A stretch of DNA of 64,000 bases from Dromiciops gliroides (GCF_019393635.1 NC_057861.1:57177532-57241531); one strand, 5' to 3'; shown: positions 1-10,499, counted from the first letter of the stretch. Numbers and translations are program-made. Notes: a model not told the origin generated them from the letters alone.

Positions 1-1500
1 AGAGGGAGCTACTGGAAGTTATTGAGGAAGGGAGCAGCATGGTAGATTATGTTCTTAAAGAAAATCATGTCAGCAGCTGTGTGGATTTTGGATTGTAGAG
101 AAAGATGACTTAGACTAAGGAAGGTATGCTGATCATCCTCATGAAAGGCCTTGAAATGAGCCTTGTGAGTGGAGAGGAGACAGATGCAAAGGATGTTATA
201 GAGGGAGACATGACAAGATTTAGCAACTGAGTAAAGACTAGGGGTGAGGGAAACTGAGCAGGCCAGGCTGATAGGGAGGTAGGTTGTGACCAGAAGGATG
301 GCAGTGCCTTTGACAGAAATGGGGAGATTTCAAGGAGGAATGGGTTTGGAGGAAGAGGTAATGAGCTCAGATATCTGCAGGTCATCCAGTTCAAAATGGT
401 CAGTAAGAAACTGTAGGTGTGGGACTGGAGTTTAAGACAAAGACCAGGGCTGGATATATGGGTCTGACAATTGCCTACAGAGAGACCATCATTGAACCTA
501 GGAGAGTTGATGAGGTCACCAAATAAAGTAGCCCATGGACAGTAGAGTATATATCTAATAGTAAATAACAATAATTATTGGAAAATTATGTATAACAACA
601 TATTATATAATGTGCAATAATTATATCATGTATAGTAATTACATTATTACATAAAGCATAGAGAAAGGTGTCCAGGACATAGCCTTGGGGGACATGCACA
701 GCTAGTGGGCATGACATGGATAAAGATGAAGTAAAAGAAATTGAGGACTAAAGGTAAGGCAGATGGGAGAAGAACCAGGAGAGAGAACAGCCACAGAGAC
801 CAAGAGAGGAGAAAGCCCTCAGGAAGACGTGACCAGCTCTGTCTAATGAGACACAGAGGGCTGGATGGATGAGGCTCCGGGAAAAAGCCTTTAGATTTGG
901 CAATTAAGGGATTATTAGTAAATTAGAAACAGTACATTTCCCTGGCAGAAACCATATTACAGAGACTTCAGAATAGAGAGAGCCTGAAGGGACGGTTGGG
1001 TCTGGTAAAGGTACATCACTAGTCATGCCTTCTTCCTGGCCAGTCACTTCCTGTAGGAGGTGAGATTTTAGTTGGAACCTAAAGAAAGCCAGGGAGGTCA
1101 GTAGCTTGAGGGGAAGAGGGAGGGCATTCCAGGCATGGGGGACTGCCAGACAAAAAGCCAAGAGCAGGAGGCTGGTGTTAATGGATCGAAGAATACCTGG
1201 CAGGGAGTAAGGTGTCCGGAGTCTGGAAAGATAGGAGGGGACTAGTTATGAAGGGCTTTGAATGCCAAACAGAGCATCTTGTATTTGCTGCTAGAGGCAA
1301 TAGGGAGCCACTGGAGTTTATAGAGTAGGAGGGTGACACAAATGGACCTGTATTTCAGGAAAATCACTTCAGTGGCTAAATCAAGGATGGCTTGGAGTGG
1401 GGAGAGACTTGAGGTCGGCAGACTCACCAGCTGCTATTGTAACAGTCCAGGTGTGAGGTGATGATGGCCTGCCCTAGAGGGGTAGCAGTGTCAGAGAAGA
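1..1500 (-). mobile_element. Antisense L2-type LINE ORF2 relic
   Basis: Broken minus-strand frames show L2 reverse transcriptase and C-terminal features: QTHISSPGLCLKLQSH with NWMTCRYL (553-350), then LQWLPIASSSKYKMLCLAFK (around 1320-1250), then AVPHAWNALPLPLK with FQLKSHLL (1140-1060). Stops and AT-rich insertions (560-660) break it. A pseudogene of a retrotransposon, not a host gene. Confidence 0.75.
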
Positions 1501-1800
1501 GAAAGGGGTGTATTGGAGAGATGCTGCATTTCGATTAATAATTAATCAGTCAATATTTATTAAGCATTTATTATGAGCCAGACATTCCATTAAGCATGGT
1601 GGATACAAAAAGAGGCAAAGGACAATCCTTGCCCTCTACATTTAAAATATCAAGAGAAGAATAGAAGGTGGTAATGGTGGTGATGCCTCTTGGAGGAGAT
1701 AGAAGGTCTACAGGGGTCACATATGGCACATGATATAATTGATGAATTATACAGTTTTTTCCCCTCTGCTTCTTCTTGTCTTTAAGAAACACTGGGGGGG

Positions 1801-2545
1801 GGGGCAGCTAGATGGCACAGTGGATAGAGCACCAGCCCTGGATTCAGGAGTACCTGAGTTCAAATCTGGCCTCAGACACTTAACACTAACTAGCTGTGTG
1901 ACTCTGGGCAAGTCACTTAACCCCAATTGCCTCACCAAAAAAAAAAAAAAAAAAGGGAAAAAAAAGGAGAAACACTAGGGGGCAGCTAGGTGGTACAGTG
2001 GATAAAGCACTGGCCCTGGATTCAGGAATATCTGAGTTCAAATCCAGCCTCAGACACTTGACACTTACTAGCTGTATGACCCTGGGCAAGTCACTTAACC
2101 CTCATTGCCCCACGAAAAAACAAACAAACAAAATAAAATAGCCTCTTTTAGGCAGCTAGGTGGAGCAGTGGATAAAGCACTGGCCCTGGATTCAGGAGGA
2201 CCTGAGTTTGAATCCGACCTCAGACACTTGACACTTACTAGCTGTGTGACCTTGGGCAAGTCACTTAACCCTCATTGCCCCACCCCGAAAAAAAATACAC
2301 CATTTAGACCTATTCCTCAAAAAAGATTAAAAAAAAAAAAAAGAGGAAAAGGGTCTACATGTACAAAAAAAAAAAGAAAAGAAAAGAAACACTAGGAAAG
2401 GGGCAGCTAGGTGGCGCAGTGGATAGAGCACCAGCCCTGGATTCAGGAGGACCTGAGTTCAAATCCGGCCCCAGACACTTATTAGCTATGTGACCTTGGA
2501 CAAGTCACTTAACCCCAGTTGCCTGAAAAAAGGAAAGAAAAAAAA
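1801..2545 (+). mobile_element. Head-to-tail cluster of four WSINE-like CORE-SINEs
   Basis: Copies start at about 1801, 1978, 2152 and 2401, all on the plus strand, each with tRNA-like head, CORE (CTAGCTGTGTGACCCTGGGC) and A-rich tail. Copies of GAAACACTAGG-like flank occur at about 1784, 1968 and 2385, suggesting that later copies landed in the duplicated target or tail of earlier ones. Confidence 0.9.
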
Positions 2546-2559
2546 TACTATTTGTTATG

Positions 2560-3160
2560 AGATGGCTCTCTGAGAGGGGGAAAGAGAAGATTTTGGTTGA
2601 AACTATAATGATATAAAAAAATAAAAGACAAAAAAATTTTTTTAAGAAAAAAGTAAGAAGGTGATCACCGGGAAAGGGGGAAGCTGAATGTAAAGAGAAG
2701 GCAGAGACTATAGTGGTATAAATGGACAACAGTTTTTGATCCTTTGCAAAAACTGCTGTGTTCAATTCAGTCCCAGTGGGTCTGCTGTTTGGACACTAGG
2801 TGGACAAGACCTGCTCAGAGAGACAAAGTGGGGGAAGTAGAAAATGACCCCCATCATCTCTGCCTCGACCCTTGGCCCTGGCTCTTCCACTTTGGAATTT
2901 AGGGTTTTCCCCCAAAGGGAGGCATATGTATAATGGAAAGAGCCCTGGCCACAGAAGAGGTAGGTTCTAGGCTATCTCTGGCTCTAACCAACTGGGGTAA
3001 CTTGGACTGGTCACTTTCTCTGGCATCAGTTTCATCATCAGTACAATGATACAGTTGGATTAGATGGTCTTTCCCATTTCTTCTGGCTTTGACTTTCAGT
3101 TTTCTGCTTTAAGGTCCCTCCCAGATCTGACAAAACTAGGATTACATGAAATTAATAATA
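2560..3160. other. Mostly unassigned intergenic DNA
   Basis: 2560-2760 is A- and G-rich and resembles a degraded L1 3' end. 2900-3150 resembles a worn MIR or L2 tail (CCTCCCAGATCTGACA). No coding signal. Confidence 0.4.
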
Positions 3161-3415
3161 ATCGCTAGCATTTATATAACACTATGTGCCAAGCACCATG
3201 CTAAGTGCTTTACAATTATTATCTGAATGGATCCTCATAATACCCCTAGGAGGTAGGTGCTATTATTATCCCCATGTTTACACATGAGGAAACTAAGGCA
3301 AACAGAAGCCAAGTGACTTATCCAGGGTCACACTACAAAGTGTCTAAGGCCAGATTTGAACTCAGGTCTTCCTTTGTACAGGCCCCATACTCTATCCACT
3401 GAATGAAAAAAAAAA
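3160..3415 (-). mobile_element. Antisense MIR/THER-type SINE
   Basis: The plus strand shows the reversed order typical of MIR: AAGTGCTTTACAATTATTAT, then GAGGAAACTAAGGCA, then GATTTGAACTCAGGTCTTCC. Confidence 0.75.
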
Positions 3416-3424
3416 AGTTACCAC

Positions 3425-3540
3425 ATTTTTAAAGCACTTACTATGTGCCACGCTGTGCTAACCACTGGGGATAAAAATACAAAAGCAAAGAGAATCCCTG
3501 TCCTCAAGGAGTTTATATTCTAATAGTGAACTGATGCAAA
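3425..3540 (+). mobile_element. Ancient LINE-tail type repeat
   Basis: Contains CTATGTGCCACGCTGTGCTA and CCCTGTCCTCAAGGAGTTTA, a motif pair recurring at 11290-11410, 13465-13560 and 34370-34500. Confidence 0.55.
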
Positions 3541-3579
3541 AAGGGGAATGATGGCCAGGGTGGCCTAGAGAGGAGTAGC

Positions 3580-3835
3580 TAGCTGGCAAAGTGGATGGAT
3601 CTATGCACCTGGAGCCAGGAAGACCCAAGTTCAAATCCAGCCTTAGACATTTACTATCAATGTGACCCTGGGCAAGTCATGTAATCTCCATGCCTCAGTT
3701 TCCTTAACAATTAAATGGGAATAATAATAGTATCTACCTCACAGAGTAGTAAGAATCAAAAGAAATAATATTTGTAAAGCTCTTAGCATAGTATCCAGCA
3801 TCTAGTGGCATTTAATACATGCTTGTTCCCTTTCC
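3580..3835 (+). mobile_element. THER1/MIR-type SINE
   Basis: Worn tRNA-like head, CORE (TGTGACCCTGGGCAAGTCAT), CCTCAGTTTCC and an L2-like tail ending TTAATACATGCTTGTTCCC. Confidence 0.8.
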
Positions 3836-3924
3836 CATACTCCCAGAGGTATTTTGTTTTGGAAAGTTACAGGGATGGTGAATGGAACCTTAGAGGAGTA
3901 GAATGATAATCTTTCCACTAGCAA

Positions 3925-4190
3925 TAGCTGGGTGGCAAAGTGCCAACAGTGCTGGGCCTAAAGACAGGAAGACAAGAATTCTAATTCAGCTTTAGATACT
4001 TACTAGCTGTGTGACCTTGAACAGGTCACTTAACCTTTGTTTGCATCAGTTTCTTCAACTGTAAAGTGGGAATGATAATAATTGCACCTACCTCCCAATG
4101 TTGTTGTGAGGCTCAAATGAGATAATATTTTGTGAAGTGCTTAGCACAGTGCCTGGCACATAGTAGGTACCTGATAAACAGTTGTTCTCT
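3925..4190 (+). mobile_element. THER1/MIR-type SINE
   Basis: CORE with CTAGCTGTGTGACCTTGAAC and tail AGCACAGTGCCTGGCACATA. Confidence 0.8.
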
Positions 4191-4359
4191 TCCAGAACTT
4201 ACATGCATGGGTGATAAGGTGAGTGACAAAAAGATGGTCAGCAGAAGTGAAGCAAGGCTGCTGCAGGCCCAGATATGGAGGTCCACATGAGGGTGGTGGG
4301 GAGTTCTGAGGCTGAAAGGATGAAGTTTTCCTGGGCATGATCTCTGCTTCAGGTGGCAA

Positions 4360-4720
4360 GGTCCCTCCCAGCTGACATCTTGTGTTCTAAGGGCCTTCCC
4401 AGCTCTGACACTCTGGGTTCTTTCTTCTTTTTTTATTTTTTATTTTTTGGAGGGGCAATGAAGGTTAAGTGACTTGTCCAGGGTCACACAGCTATTAAGT
4501 GTCAAGTGTTTGATGCTGGATTTGAACTCAGGTCTTCCTGAATCCAGGGCCAGTGCTTTATCCTCTGAGCCACCTAGCTGCCCCCGACACTCTGGGTTCT
4601 AAGGGGCCTCCCAGCTCTGACATTCTGTGTTCTAAGGCCTTCCTCCCAGCTCTGGCATTCTGTGTTCTAAGGGCCTTCCTAGCTCTGATGCTCTGGGTTC
4701 TAAGGGCCTTATCAATCCTT
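4360..4720 (+). repeat. 33-bp minisatellite split by a SINE
   Basis: Phrases of the form GTTCTAAGGGCCTTCCCAGC with CTCTGACACTCTGG begin at 4383, 4417, 4596, 4629, 4664 and 4697, a period of 33-35 bp. The unit resembles the L2-type tail GGTCCCTTCCAGCTCTGACA. A related array lies at 33490-33674. Confidence 0.8.
4422..4585 (-). mobile_element. Antisense WSINE-like CORE-SINE inside the minisatellite
   Basis: Poly-T start, full CORE in reverse, ending CACCTAGCTGCCCCC. Target duplication GACACTCTGGGTTCT at 4407-4421 and 4586-4600 (exact 15 bp). Confidence 0.93.
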
Positions 4721-5360
4721 TATCTATGAGGTCTACTGCCCATCTACGGAAGGCAGTAAAGACAGGGATGAGATCAGAGAGGAGGAGGGTTTGGTGGGCC
4801 AGGAAGGGTGGGAAGAAGGAGGAAGGCTGGGAGACTCCCGGGCAGGTGAGGATGCAGAGCAGATTTACATGCATCCCAGCCTTCCCTCCTTCAAGGTCCA
4901 TTTCTTTTTCTCCCGGCCCAGGCTACTGTAGGCGCATAATAAACACTTACCTGCTGATTGATTGGTTCTCTCTCCACTCCTTTTAAGGTTCATGGTTAAA
5001 AAGCAAAACAAGACAGAACCTGCCCAAGCAGCTTCCCAAGCCCTCATCTCCTCTGAGGATTCACCCTAATGAAATTAGCGGCAGGGCCAAATGGCTGTTA
5101 ACCAAATTTCCAGAAGGAATCATCCGTCCTTTCCAGACTGACATTGCAATATTGAGCTGAGTCGCAGGCGGGACTCAGCCCCAGCCCCAGGGGGAGGGGA
5201 AACAAGTGGAGCAGGATAGGAAGGCAACTGGGAGAAAGGGGCCAAGGGGCCCCAGGCCTGGGGCATCTATGGGCTGAGGGCCCAGTCTCAGAACCTGGCC
5301 ACCCAGTAACCTCAGCTCACATTTCTACCGAGCACTTTCCTCTCCTCAGTCACAGAGGGT
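4720..5360. other. Unique intergenic segment with a possible conserved element
   Basis: No repeat recognised from about 5040 to 5330. It includes a TAATgaaATTA homeodomain-like palindrome (5067-5077), TTCCAGAAGGAA (5108-5119) and CAATATTGAG. Low CpG, no coding signal. Confidence 0.4.
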
Positions 5361-5369
5361 GGCATTGTC

Positions 5370-5670
5370 TGGGTAGCCTGGCAAAAAGAGTGCTGGGCTT
5401 GGGATCAGGAAGGCCTGGGTTTGAATCCTGCCTCTAGTTGGCCGAGTCGCTTCAATGCTTGGAGCCTCTGCCTCAGACTTCCACTGTGGAAGCCCACGTC
5501 AAATCCTGTCTTGGGTACTTTATTAACTGTGTGACCCTGGGTAAGTCACTTAGCCTCAGTTTCCTGGCATCTAAAATGGGAATAATAATTGTGCCTACCC
5601 CACAGGGTTATTGTGAAGACCAAATGAGGCATTCTCTGCATGGTGCTGCACAACCTTAGCATTAGAGAGG
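5370..5670 (+). mobile_element. MIR/THER-type SINE, rearranged
   Basis: TTAACTGTGTGACCCTGGGT, CCTCAGTTTCCTGG and ACAGGGTTATTGTGAAGACC appear in MIR order; the head carries an extra partial duplication near 5400-5500. Confidence 0.65.
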
Positions 5671-5819
5671 CCCCGGAGGCCAATCTTTGCATGACTGAGG
5701 AAGCTGGGCCCTGATTGCCTCATGGGAGGTGGGTGTCAGAGGTCAGATCTGAGGCCAGGCTAGCATTCTCCAGCCCACATCTAGAAGGCCACTGGCCTTC
5801 TAGATCATTTCCACCACCT

Positions 5820-5889
5820 TTTGACCTCTTTCATCAAGCTATAATACAAACCCTGTGAGTGAGGTGGGCTTTCTCAGGGGTTACCCACT
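5820..5889 (+). repeat. Left arm of a 70-bp inverted repeat
   Basis: The reverse complement matches 7030-7099 with 4 mismatches in 70. The adjoining SINEs (5890-6040 and 6884-7029) are also in mirrored orientation. Confidence 0.95.
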
Positions 5890-6040
5890 TTTTTTTTTTT
5901 TTTTGGTGAGGCAATTGGGGTTAAGTGACTTGCCCAGGGTCACACAGCTAGTAAGTGTCAAGTGTCTGAGGTCAGATTTGAATTCAGGTCCTCCTGAATC
6001 CAGGGCCAGTGCTTCATCCACTGCGCCACCTAGCTGCCCC
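5890..6040 (-). mobile_element. Antisense WSINE-like CORE-SINE
   Basis: Poly-T, CAATTGGGGTTAAGTGACTT, ending GCGCCACCTAGCTGCCCC. No target duplication is visible at its 5' end, unlike its mirror copy at 6884. Confidence 0.92.
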
Positions 6041-6176
6041 AATACAGATACTTATTAACTGTGTGATCCTGGGCAAATCACTTCATCCTGTTTGCCTCGG
6101 TTTCTTCATCTGTAAAATGAGCTGGAGAAGGAAATGGCAAACCACTCCAGTATCTTTATTAAGAAAACCCTAATTG
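6041..6176 (+). mobile_element. MAR1-like SINE 3' fragment
   Basis: Carries ACTGTGTGATCCTGGGCAAA and the RTE-type tail (GGAGAAGGAAATGGCAAACC, then AAGAAAACCCTAATT). Confidence 0.8.
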
Positions 6177-6325
6177 GGGCAGCTAGGTGGCGCAGTGGAT
6201 AGAGCACTGACCCTGGAGTCAGGACTACCTGAGTTCAAATCCAGCTTCAGACACTTAAAGTACTAGCTGTATGACCCTGGGCAAGTCACTTAACCCCAAT
6301 TGCCTCACTAAAAAAAAAAAAAAAA
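6177..6325 (+). mobile_element. WSINE-like CORE-SINE inserted in the MAR1 tail
   Basis: Complete copy; target duplication AACCCTAATT on both sides. Confidence 0.93.
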
Positions 6326-6329
6326 CCCT

Positions 6330-6740
6330 AATTAATCAACTGTGATAGACTTGATTCTTCTCAGCAGTGCAGTGAGTGGTTTGGGGTAGTTCTGAGGGAC
6401 TCGTGGTGGAAAGTGCTCTCCAAATCCAGAAAAAAAGCAAAACTGTGGAATCTAGATGCAGATCAAACCATACTATTTCTATTGGGTTTTGTTGTTATTT
6501 TTCTTTTTTGAGACTTTTCCCTTTTGTTCTGATTCTTCTTTCACAACATGACTAATGCAGAAATATGTTTAATGTGATTGTACATGTATAACCTATATCA
6601 GATTGTTTGCTGTCTTAGGGAGGGGTGAGGGAGGAGAGGGAGAGAGAAAAATTTGAAACTAGACATCTTATGAAAACAAATATTGAAAACTATCTCTAAA
6701 TGTAACTAGAAAATAATAAAATATTTATATGGAAAAAAAA
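6330..6740 (+). mobile_element. L1 3' end, 5' truncated
   Basis: Marsupial-type L1 3' UTR phrases: ACAACATGACTAATGCAGAA, ACATGTATAACCTATATCAG, a G-rich run, and terminal GAAAATAATAAAATATTTAT. Confidence 0.75.
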
Positions 6741-6883
6741 AATCCTAAAAAGGGTCACAAAGAGTCAGACACAACTGAAAGAATTGAACAACAGAGGTAC
6801 CAGGCAGGGAGGGGAGCACCAATATAACAAGCCACCTCTACCTCTAGCCTCAGTTTCCTTGTCTTCAAAAAGTGGGTAACCAG

Positions 6884-7029
6884 GGCAGCTAGGTGGCACA
6901 GTGGATAGAGTACCGGCCCTGGATTCAGGAGGACCTGAGTTCAAATCCGGCCTCAAATACTTGACACTTACTAGCTGTGTGACCCTGGGCAAGTCACTTA
7001 ACCCCCTTGCCTCAAAAAAAATTTTAAAA
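6884..7029 (+). mobile_element. WSINE-like CORE-SINE
   Basis: Target duplication AAAAAGTGGGTAACC on both sides. It is the mirror partner of the SINE at 5890-6040. Confidence 0.93.
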
Positions 7030-7099
7030 AGTGGGTAACCCCTGACAAAGTCCACCTCACTTACAGGGTTTGTATTATAGCTTGATGAAAGAGGTTAAA
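7030..7099 (+). repeat. Right arm of a 70-bp inverted repeat
   Basis: Pairs with 5820-5889. Part of the arm resembles a MIR 3' region (ACCTCACTTACAGGG), but the arms match each other far better than separate MIRs do. Confidence 0.95.
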
Positions 7100-7269
7100 T
7101 TGAATTTTGAGATATGATTCCCTCCACCCCCCAAGAGGCTCCCATTGAGGCCCGAGATACCTTAAGGAACAAACAAGAGCAGGATGTCAAGGGTTCAGAG
7201 CACAGAGGGTCTGAGCTGGGAGGGCCCTAAAACTGGCCCAGAATTCCCTCTAAAACATCCTGTGAAAGC

Positions 7270-7450
7270 TACCATTCAGTCTTGGGTTAGAAGACTTTCA
7301 GTGACAGGGAACTCGCTACCTCTCAAGATGCCTCACTCTACTTCCGGGTGGCTCTAACAGTGAGGAAGTGCTTCCTGCTGTAAAGGCTAAATCTACCCTT
7401 CTCTGCATTTGTATCCTGGTTCTGTCCTCAGGGGTTGGGCAGAGCAGGTC
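7270..7450 (-). mobile_element. CR1/L3-type LINE 3' fragment, antisense
   Basis: ACAGGGAACTCGCTACCTCT, GTGAGGAAGTGCTTCCTGCT and GGTTCTGTCCTCAGGGG follow the antisense order of CR1/L3 3' ends. Confidence 0.6.
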
Positions 7451-7454
7451 TAAC

Positions 7455-7610
7455 CCAGGAATTCTTCACCTTTGTTTATGTTCGGGCAGTTGGTCTGGTG
7501 AAGCCATGGGACCCTTTCTCAGAGTCATGTTTTTAAATGCAGAAAATAAAATAAAGAGGATTATGAGGAAAAGCAATTATGATGAAATAAAGTTATCAAA
7601 ATATTAAAAC
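7455..7610 (+). repeat. Ancient interspersed repeat of unknown class
   Basis: Shares GGTCTGGTGAAGCCATGGGA and TTTTTAAATGCAGAAAATAA with a shorter copy at 39280-39400. Confidence 0.45.
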
Positions 7611-7613
7611 CAG

Positions 7614-7763
7614 TGGGCAGGTAGGTGGCACAGTGGATAGAGCACCGGCCCTGGAGTCAAGAGGACCTGAGTTCAAATTCGGCCTCAGACATTTGACACT
7701 TACTACCTGTGTGATCCTGGGCAGGTCACTTAACCCCAATTGCCTCACCAAAAAAAAAAAAAA
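7614..7763 (+). mobile_element. WSINE-like CORE-SINE
   Basis: Target duplication TTAAAACCA on both sides. Confidence 0.92.
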
Positions 7764-7882
7764 TTAAAACCAAATTAGTGATTGAATAATAATATATTTT
7801 TCTTTATTAACAGACAAACGAAAGGGTAACAGCTAAAAACAGTAAAGTTTAAAATTTTATTTTTAAAAAATATATGGGGGGT

Positions 7883-8030
7883 GGCAGCTAGGTGATGCAG
7901 TAGATAAAGCATTGGCCCTGGATTCAGGAGGACCTGAGTTCAAATCTGACCTCACACACTTGACATTTACTAACTGTGTGACCCTGGGCAAGTCACTTAA
8001 CCCTCATTACCCTGTACCCCCCCCCAAAAT
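7883..8030 (+). mobile_element. WSINE-like CORE-SINE
   Basis: Diverged head (GGTGATGCAGTAGATAAAGC), intact CORE, C-rich tail. Confidence 0.88.
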
Positions 8031-8039
8031 ATCAGTATT

Positions 8040-8180
8040 AGGGCAGGTGGGTAGTGTAGTGGATAGAACATGGGCCCTAGAGTTGGGAGGACCTGAGGTC
8101 AAATCCAACTTCAGATATCTATTAACTGTGTGACCCTGGGCAAGTCACCTAACTCGGATCATCTCCCTCCCCCCAAAAAT
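8040..8180 (+). mobile_element. Diverged CORE-SINE
   Basis: GTAGTGTAGTGGATAGAACA head and AACTGTGTGACCCTGGGCAA; older than its neighbours. Confidence 0.8.
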
Positions 8181-8291
8181 CAATGTGAATACTACTGTCA
8201 TCCACATTCATAATTTAAGGAAATGCTAAGTTTCAGTCTGAAGTTAATGAGAAGAGAGATAATTTTTTTTTTCCCATCCAAGGTCATAGAT

Positions 8292-8516
8292 TTTGGTTGT
8301 TCAGTCATTTGGGTTTTGTTGGGGTTTTTTTGGAAAGATACTGGAGTGTTTTGGCCTTTCCTTCTCTAACTCATTTTATAGATGAAACTGAGGTAAACAG
8401 GGTTAAGTGACTCACCCAAGGTCACACAGCTAATACGTATATGAGACTAGATTTGAATTCAGGTCCATCCTGACTCCAGGCTAAGTGCTCTATCCACTGT
8501 ACCACCTAGCTGCCCT
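8292..8516 (-). mobile_element. MAR1-like SINE, antisense
   Basis: Begins GGTTGTTCAGTCATTTGGGT (the reversed RTE-type tail) and ends GTACCACCTAGCTGCCC. Confidence 0.88.
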
Positions 8517-8749
8517 GAGTTCACAGATAGGCCCTCTGAAATCTATCCATTACCCATGGGTCTATGGGCCTTGGGTAAGTCTTAGAAGAGGTACAGTTCT
8601 GGAGGAAGAGTTCAAGTCCCCACTTCTGACAATGGCTACCTTGATGACCTTGAGTGACTCACTGAATTTCCCTCCCCTGTAAAAGGGGGGGGGGTGGTTA
8701 GACTAGATCACCTCTGAAGCCCCTCCAAGTTGTAGCTCTGGGAGTCCAG

Positions 8750-9000
8750 CCCTTGAGGTAATAGAGCACTGGGTCTGGAGTCAGGGAAACCTGAGTTCAA
8801 ATCCGGTCTTTGACACTAGCCACGCGATCCTGGTCAAGTTACTGAAACCTCAATTTCCTCATCTGTAAAGTGGGAATAACAGCACCTATCTCTGAATGCT
8901 GTGAAGGATAAAATGAGAAGATATTTGTTTAAAAAACAAAACAAAACACTTAGCACAGCATCTGGTAAATAATAAGCATGATATATAAATGTTTATTCCA
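8750..9000 (+). mobile_element. THER1/MIR-type SINE
   Basis: GTTCAAATCCGGTCTTTGAC, CTCATCTGTAAAGTGGGAAT and an L2-like tail ending AAATGTTTATTCC. Confidence 0.8.
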
Positions 9001-9044
9001 TTCCCCACCCCCTCCCAATTCAATAAACACTGATTCAGGGCCTG

Positions 9045-9280
9045 GGACAGCTAGGTGGTGCAATCTGCAGTCAGGAAGATCCAAGTTCAAATCCAGCCTC
9101 AGACACTTACTTTGCAGTGTGATGTTTGGCAAGTTACTTGACCTTGGCTTGCCTCAGTTTCCTCATCTGTAAAATGAGCTGGAGAAGGAAATGGCAAACC
9201 ACTCCGTTCTCTTTGCCAAGAAAACCTTATATTCCATAGGGTCATGGAGACTGGGACATGACAGTGATGGAACAACATAG
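9045..9280 (+). mobile_element. MAR1-like SINE
   Basis: GGGACAGCTAGGTGGTGCAA head with a small deletion, CORE, then GCTGGAGAAGGAAATGGCAA and an RTE-type end (GGGACATGACAGTGATGG). Confidence 0.88.
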
Positions 9281-9589
9281 GCTAGGTGCTGTGTCCTTGG
9301 GATACAAAGGGGGAAAATGAAAAAGTCCCTGCCTCGCCAAGTGCTTGCCTTGACTGAGGAGGGGCACAACTTGGGCCCAGTCACAGCATCGGGGAAAGTG
9401 GGAGGGAGGAAGGGCCTTCTAGGGATTCATCAGGAATGGCAGAAGCAAAGCCTGGATGGCAAGACTTGGAGACAGAAAGGACCCAAGTTTGTTCCTTCAT
9501 TGCAGGTGGGGGAAACCCCAAGGCCTGCAGGCATCTGGAAAGCTTCAGTACGAGGTGGTGGCCCTGCTGTACTCTGAAGACAGCCGGGG

Positions 9590-9800
9590 ATGGATTCTGT
9601 GACCTGGAGGGGAGGAGGAAGGGAATTCCAGACTTGGGGCTAGCCTGTGCAAAGGCTCGGAGGTGGGAGACCATAGGACAGAGGATTTTCAGCCAGGAGA
9701 AGCCTGGGAGATCATTTAGTCCAACCCCTTCATTTTACAGGTGGGGAAACTGAGGCTCAGAGAGCAGGTTGTGTGTTTGCCTAAGCCTTCTCTGGGCTGA
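9590..9800 (-). mobile_element. L2-type and ancient SINE fragments
   Basis: AGGGAATTCCAGACTTGGGG is the antisense of the L2 ORF2 C-terminus. 9705-9770 has TCATTTAGTCCAACCCCTTC with a GAAACTGAGGCTCAGAGAG module. Confidence 0.55.
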
Positions 9801-10490
9801 AGATCCGAGACTCCCATGCCTGCTCCCCACAAGGGCTGATCTCTAAGTGCTCTCTCTCGCCTGTTGGGTTGCCTTCCTCTGGAGAAGGCCTGCAACTGCC
9901 TTGCATCCTGGCATTCTGGGCCTGGGTGCAAGAAATGGGGGGGGGCTGAGGGGAGACAGGAGACTTGAGCCTCCCTGCCCTCACCCTCACCCTGGGCCTT
10001 TCTGGGAGCTGGCAGCCCAGCAAGGGCAGGGAGGTGCCTTGGCTGTGGGCAGGGGCGGGCATGGTGATGCAGTGTGCAGCCACCAATCCAGGAGGCAGAG
10101 AAGGGAGCAAAGCCCCCGGGCGGGGGTAGGGAAGAAGCCTAGGAGACTGGAAGCATGAGCTCAGCGCTGGCACCCCCAGACCAGCCCCCCCTCCCGCTGC
10201 AGTCACTGTTGGCAGCTCTGTAAAGGCAGGGCTTTGGGGGAGGCTCAGCCAGCGTATCCAGGAGCTGCTGGGGTGATGTGGGAAGAGTCCGGGATGGGAC
10301 TCCAGCCCCCCTTGGCCCCAGCACCCCTGGGAGGCTCCTCCTCCCTCCTGAAATATTCAGGGCCCCCAAGCTTGGGGAACCTAGGGACTCAAGAGCAAAC
10401 CCTCCCCCTTCCTTTCTGTCTGCTGTCCAAACCAGCCCGCACATTCGGGCCAGAATGCCCTTTTTTTTCCCTTTTTCTGGCCTAGATCTA
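9800..10490. other. GC-rich unique intergenic patch
   Basis: No repeat is recognised from about 9800 to 10490 apart from C-runs. Several overlapping open frames on both strands (up to 141 codons) are compositional. TCCTGAAATATTCAGGG (10347-10363) contains the palindrome CCTGAAATATTCAGG. Candidate distal element or lncRNA exon; no support beyond uniqueness. Confidence 0.35.
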
Positions 10491-10499
10491 GTCCTTAGA

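Noticed and set aside
1739..2395. Open frames with repeated peptides such as [16 protein letters not shown], and their antisense [19 protein letters not shown], found all over the window
   Set aside because: They are translations of the CORE-SINE in either strand; the peptide recurs because the SINE does, not because of a protein family.
9781..10206. 141-codon minus-strand frame in the GC-rich patch
   Set aside because: No family similarity; overlapping frames of similar size on the other strand point to composition.
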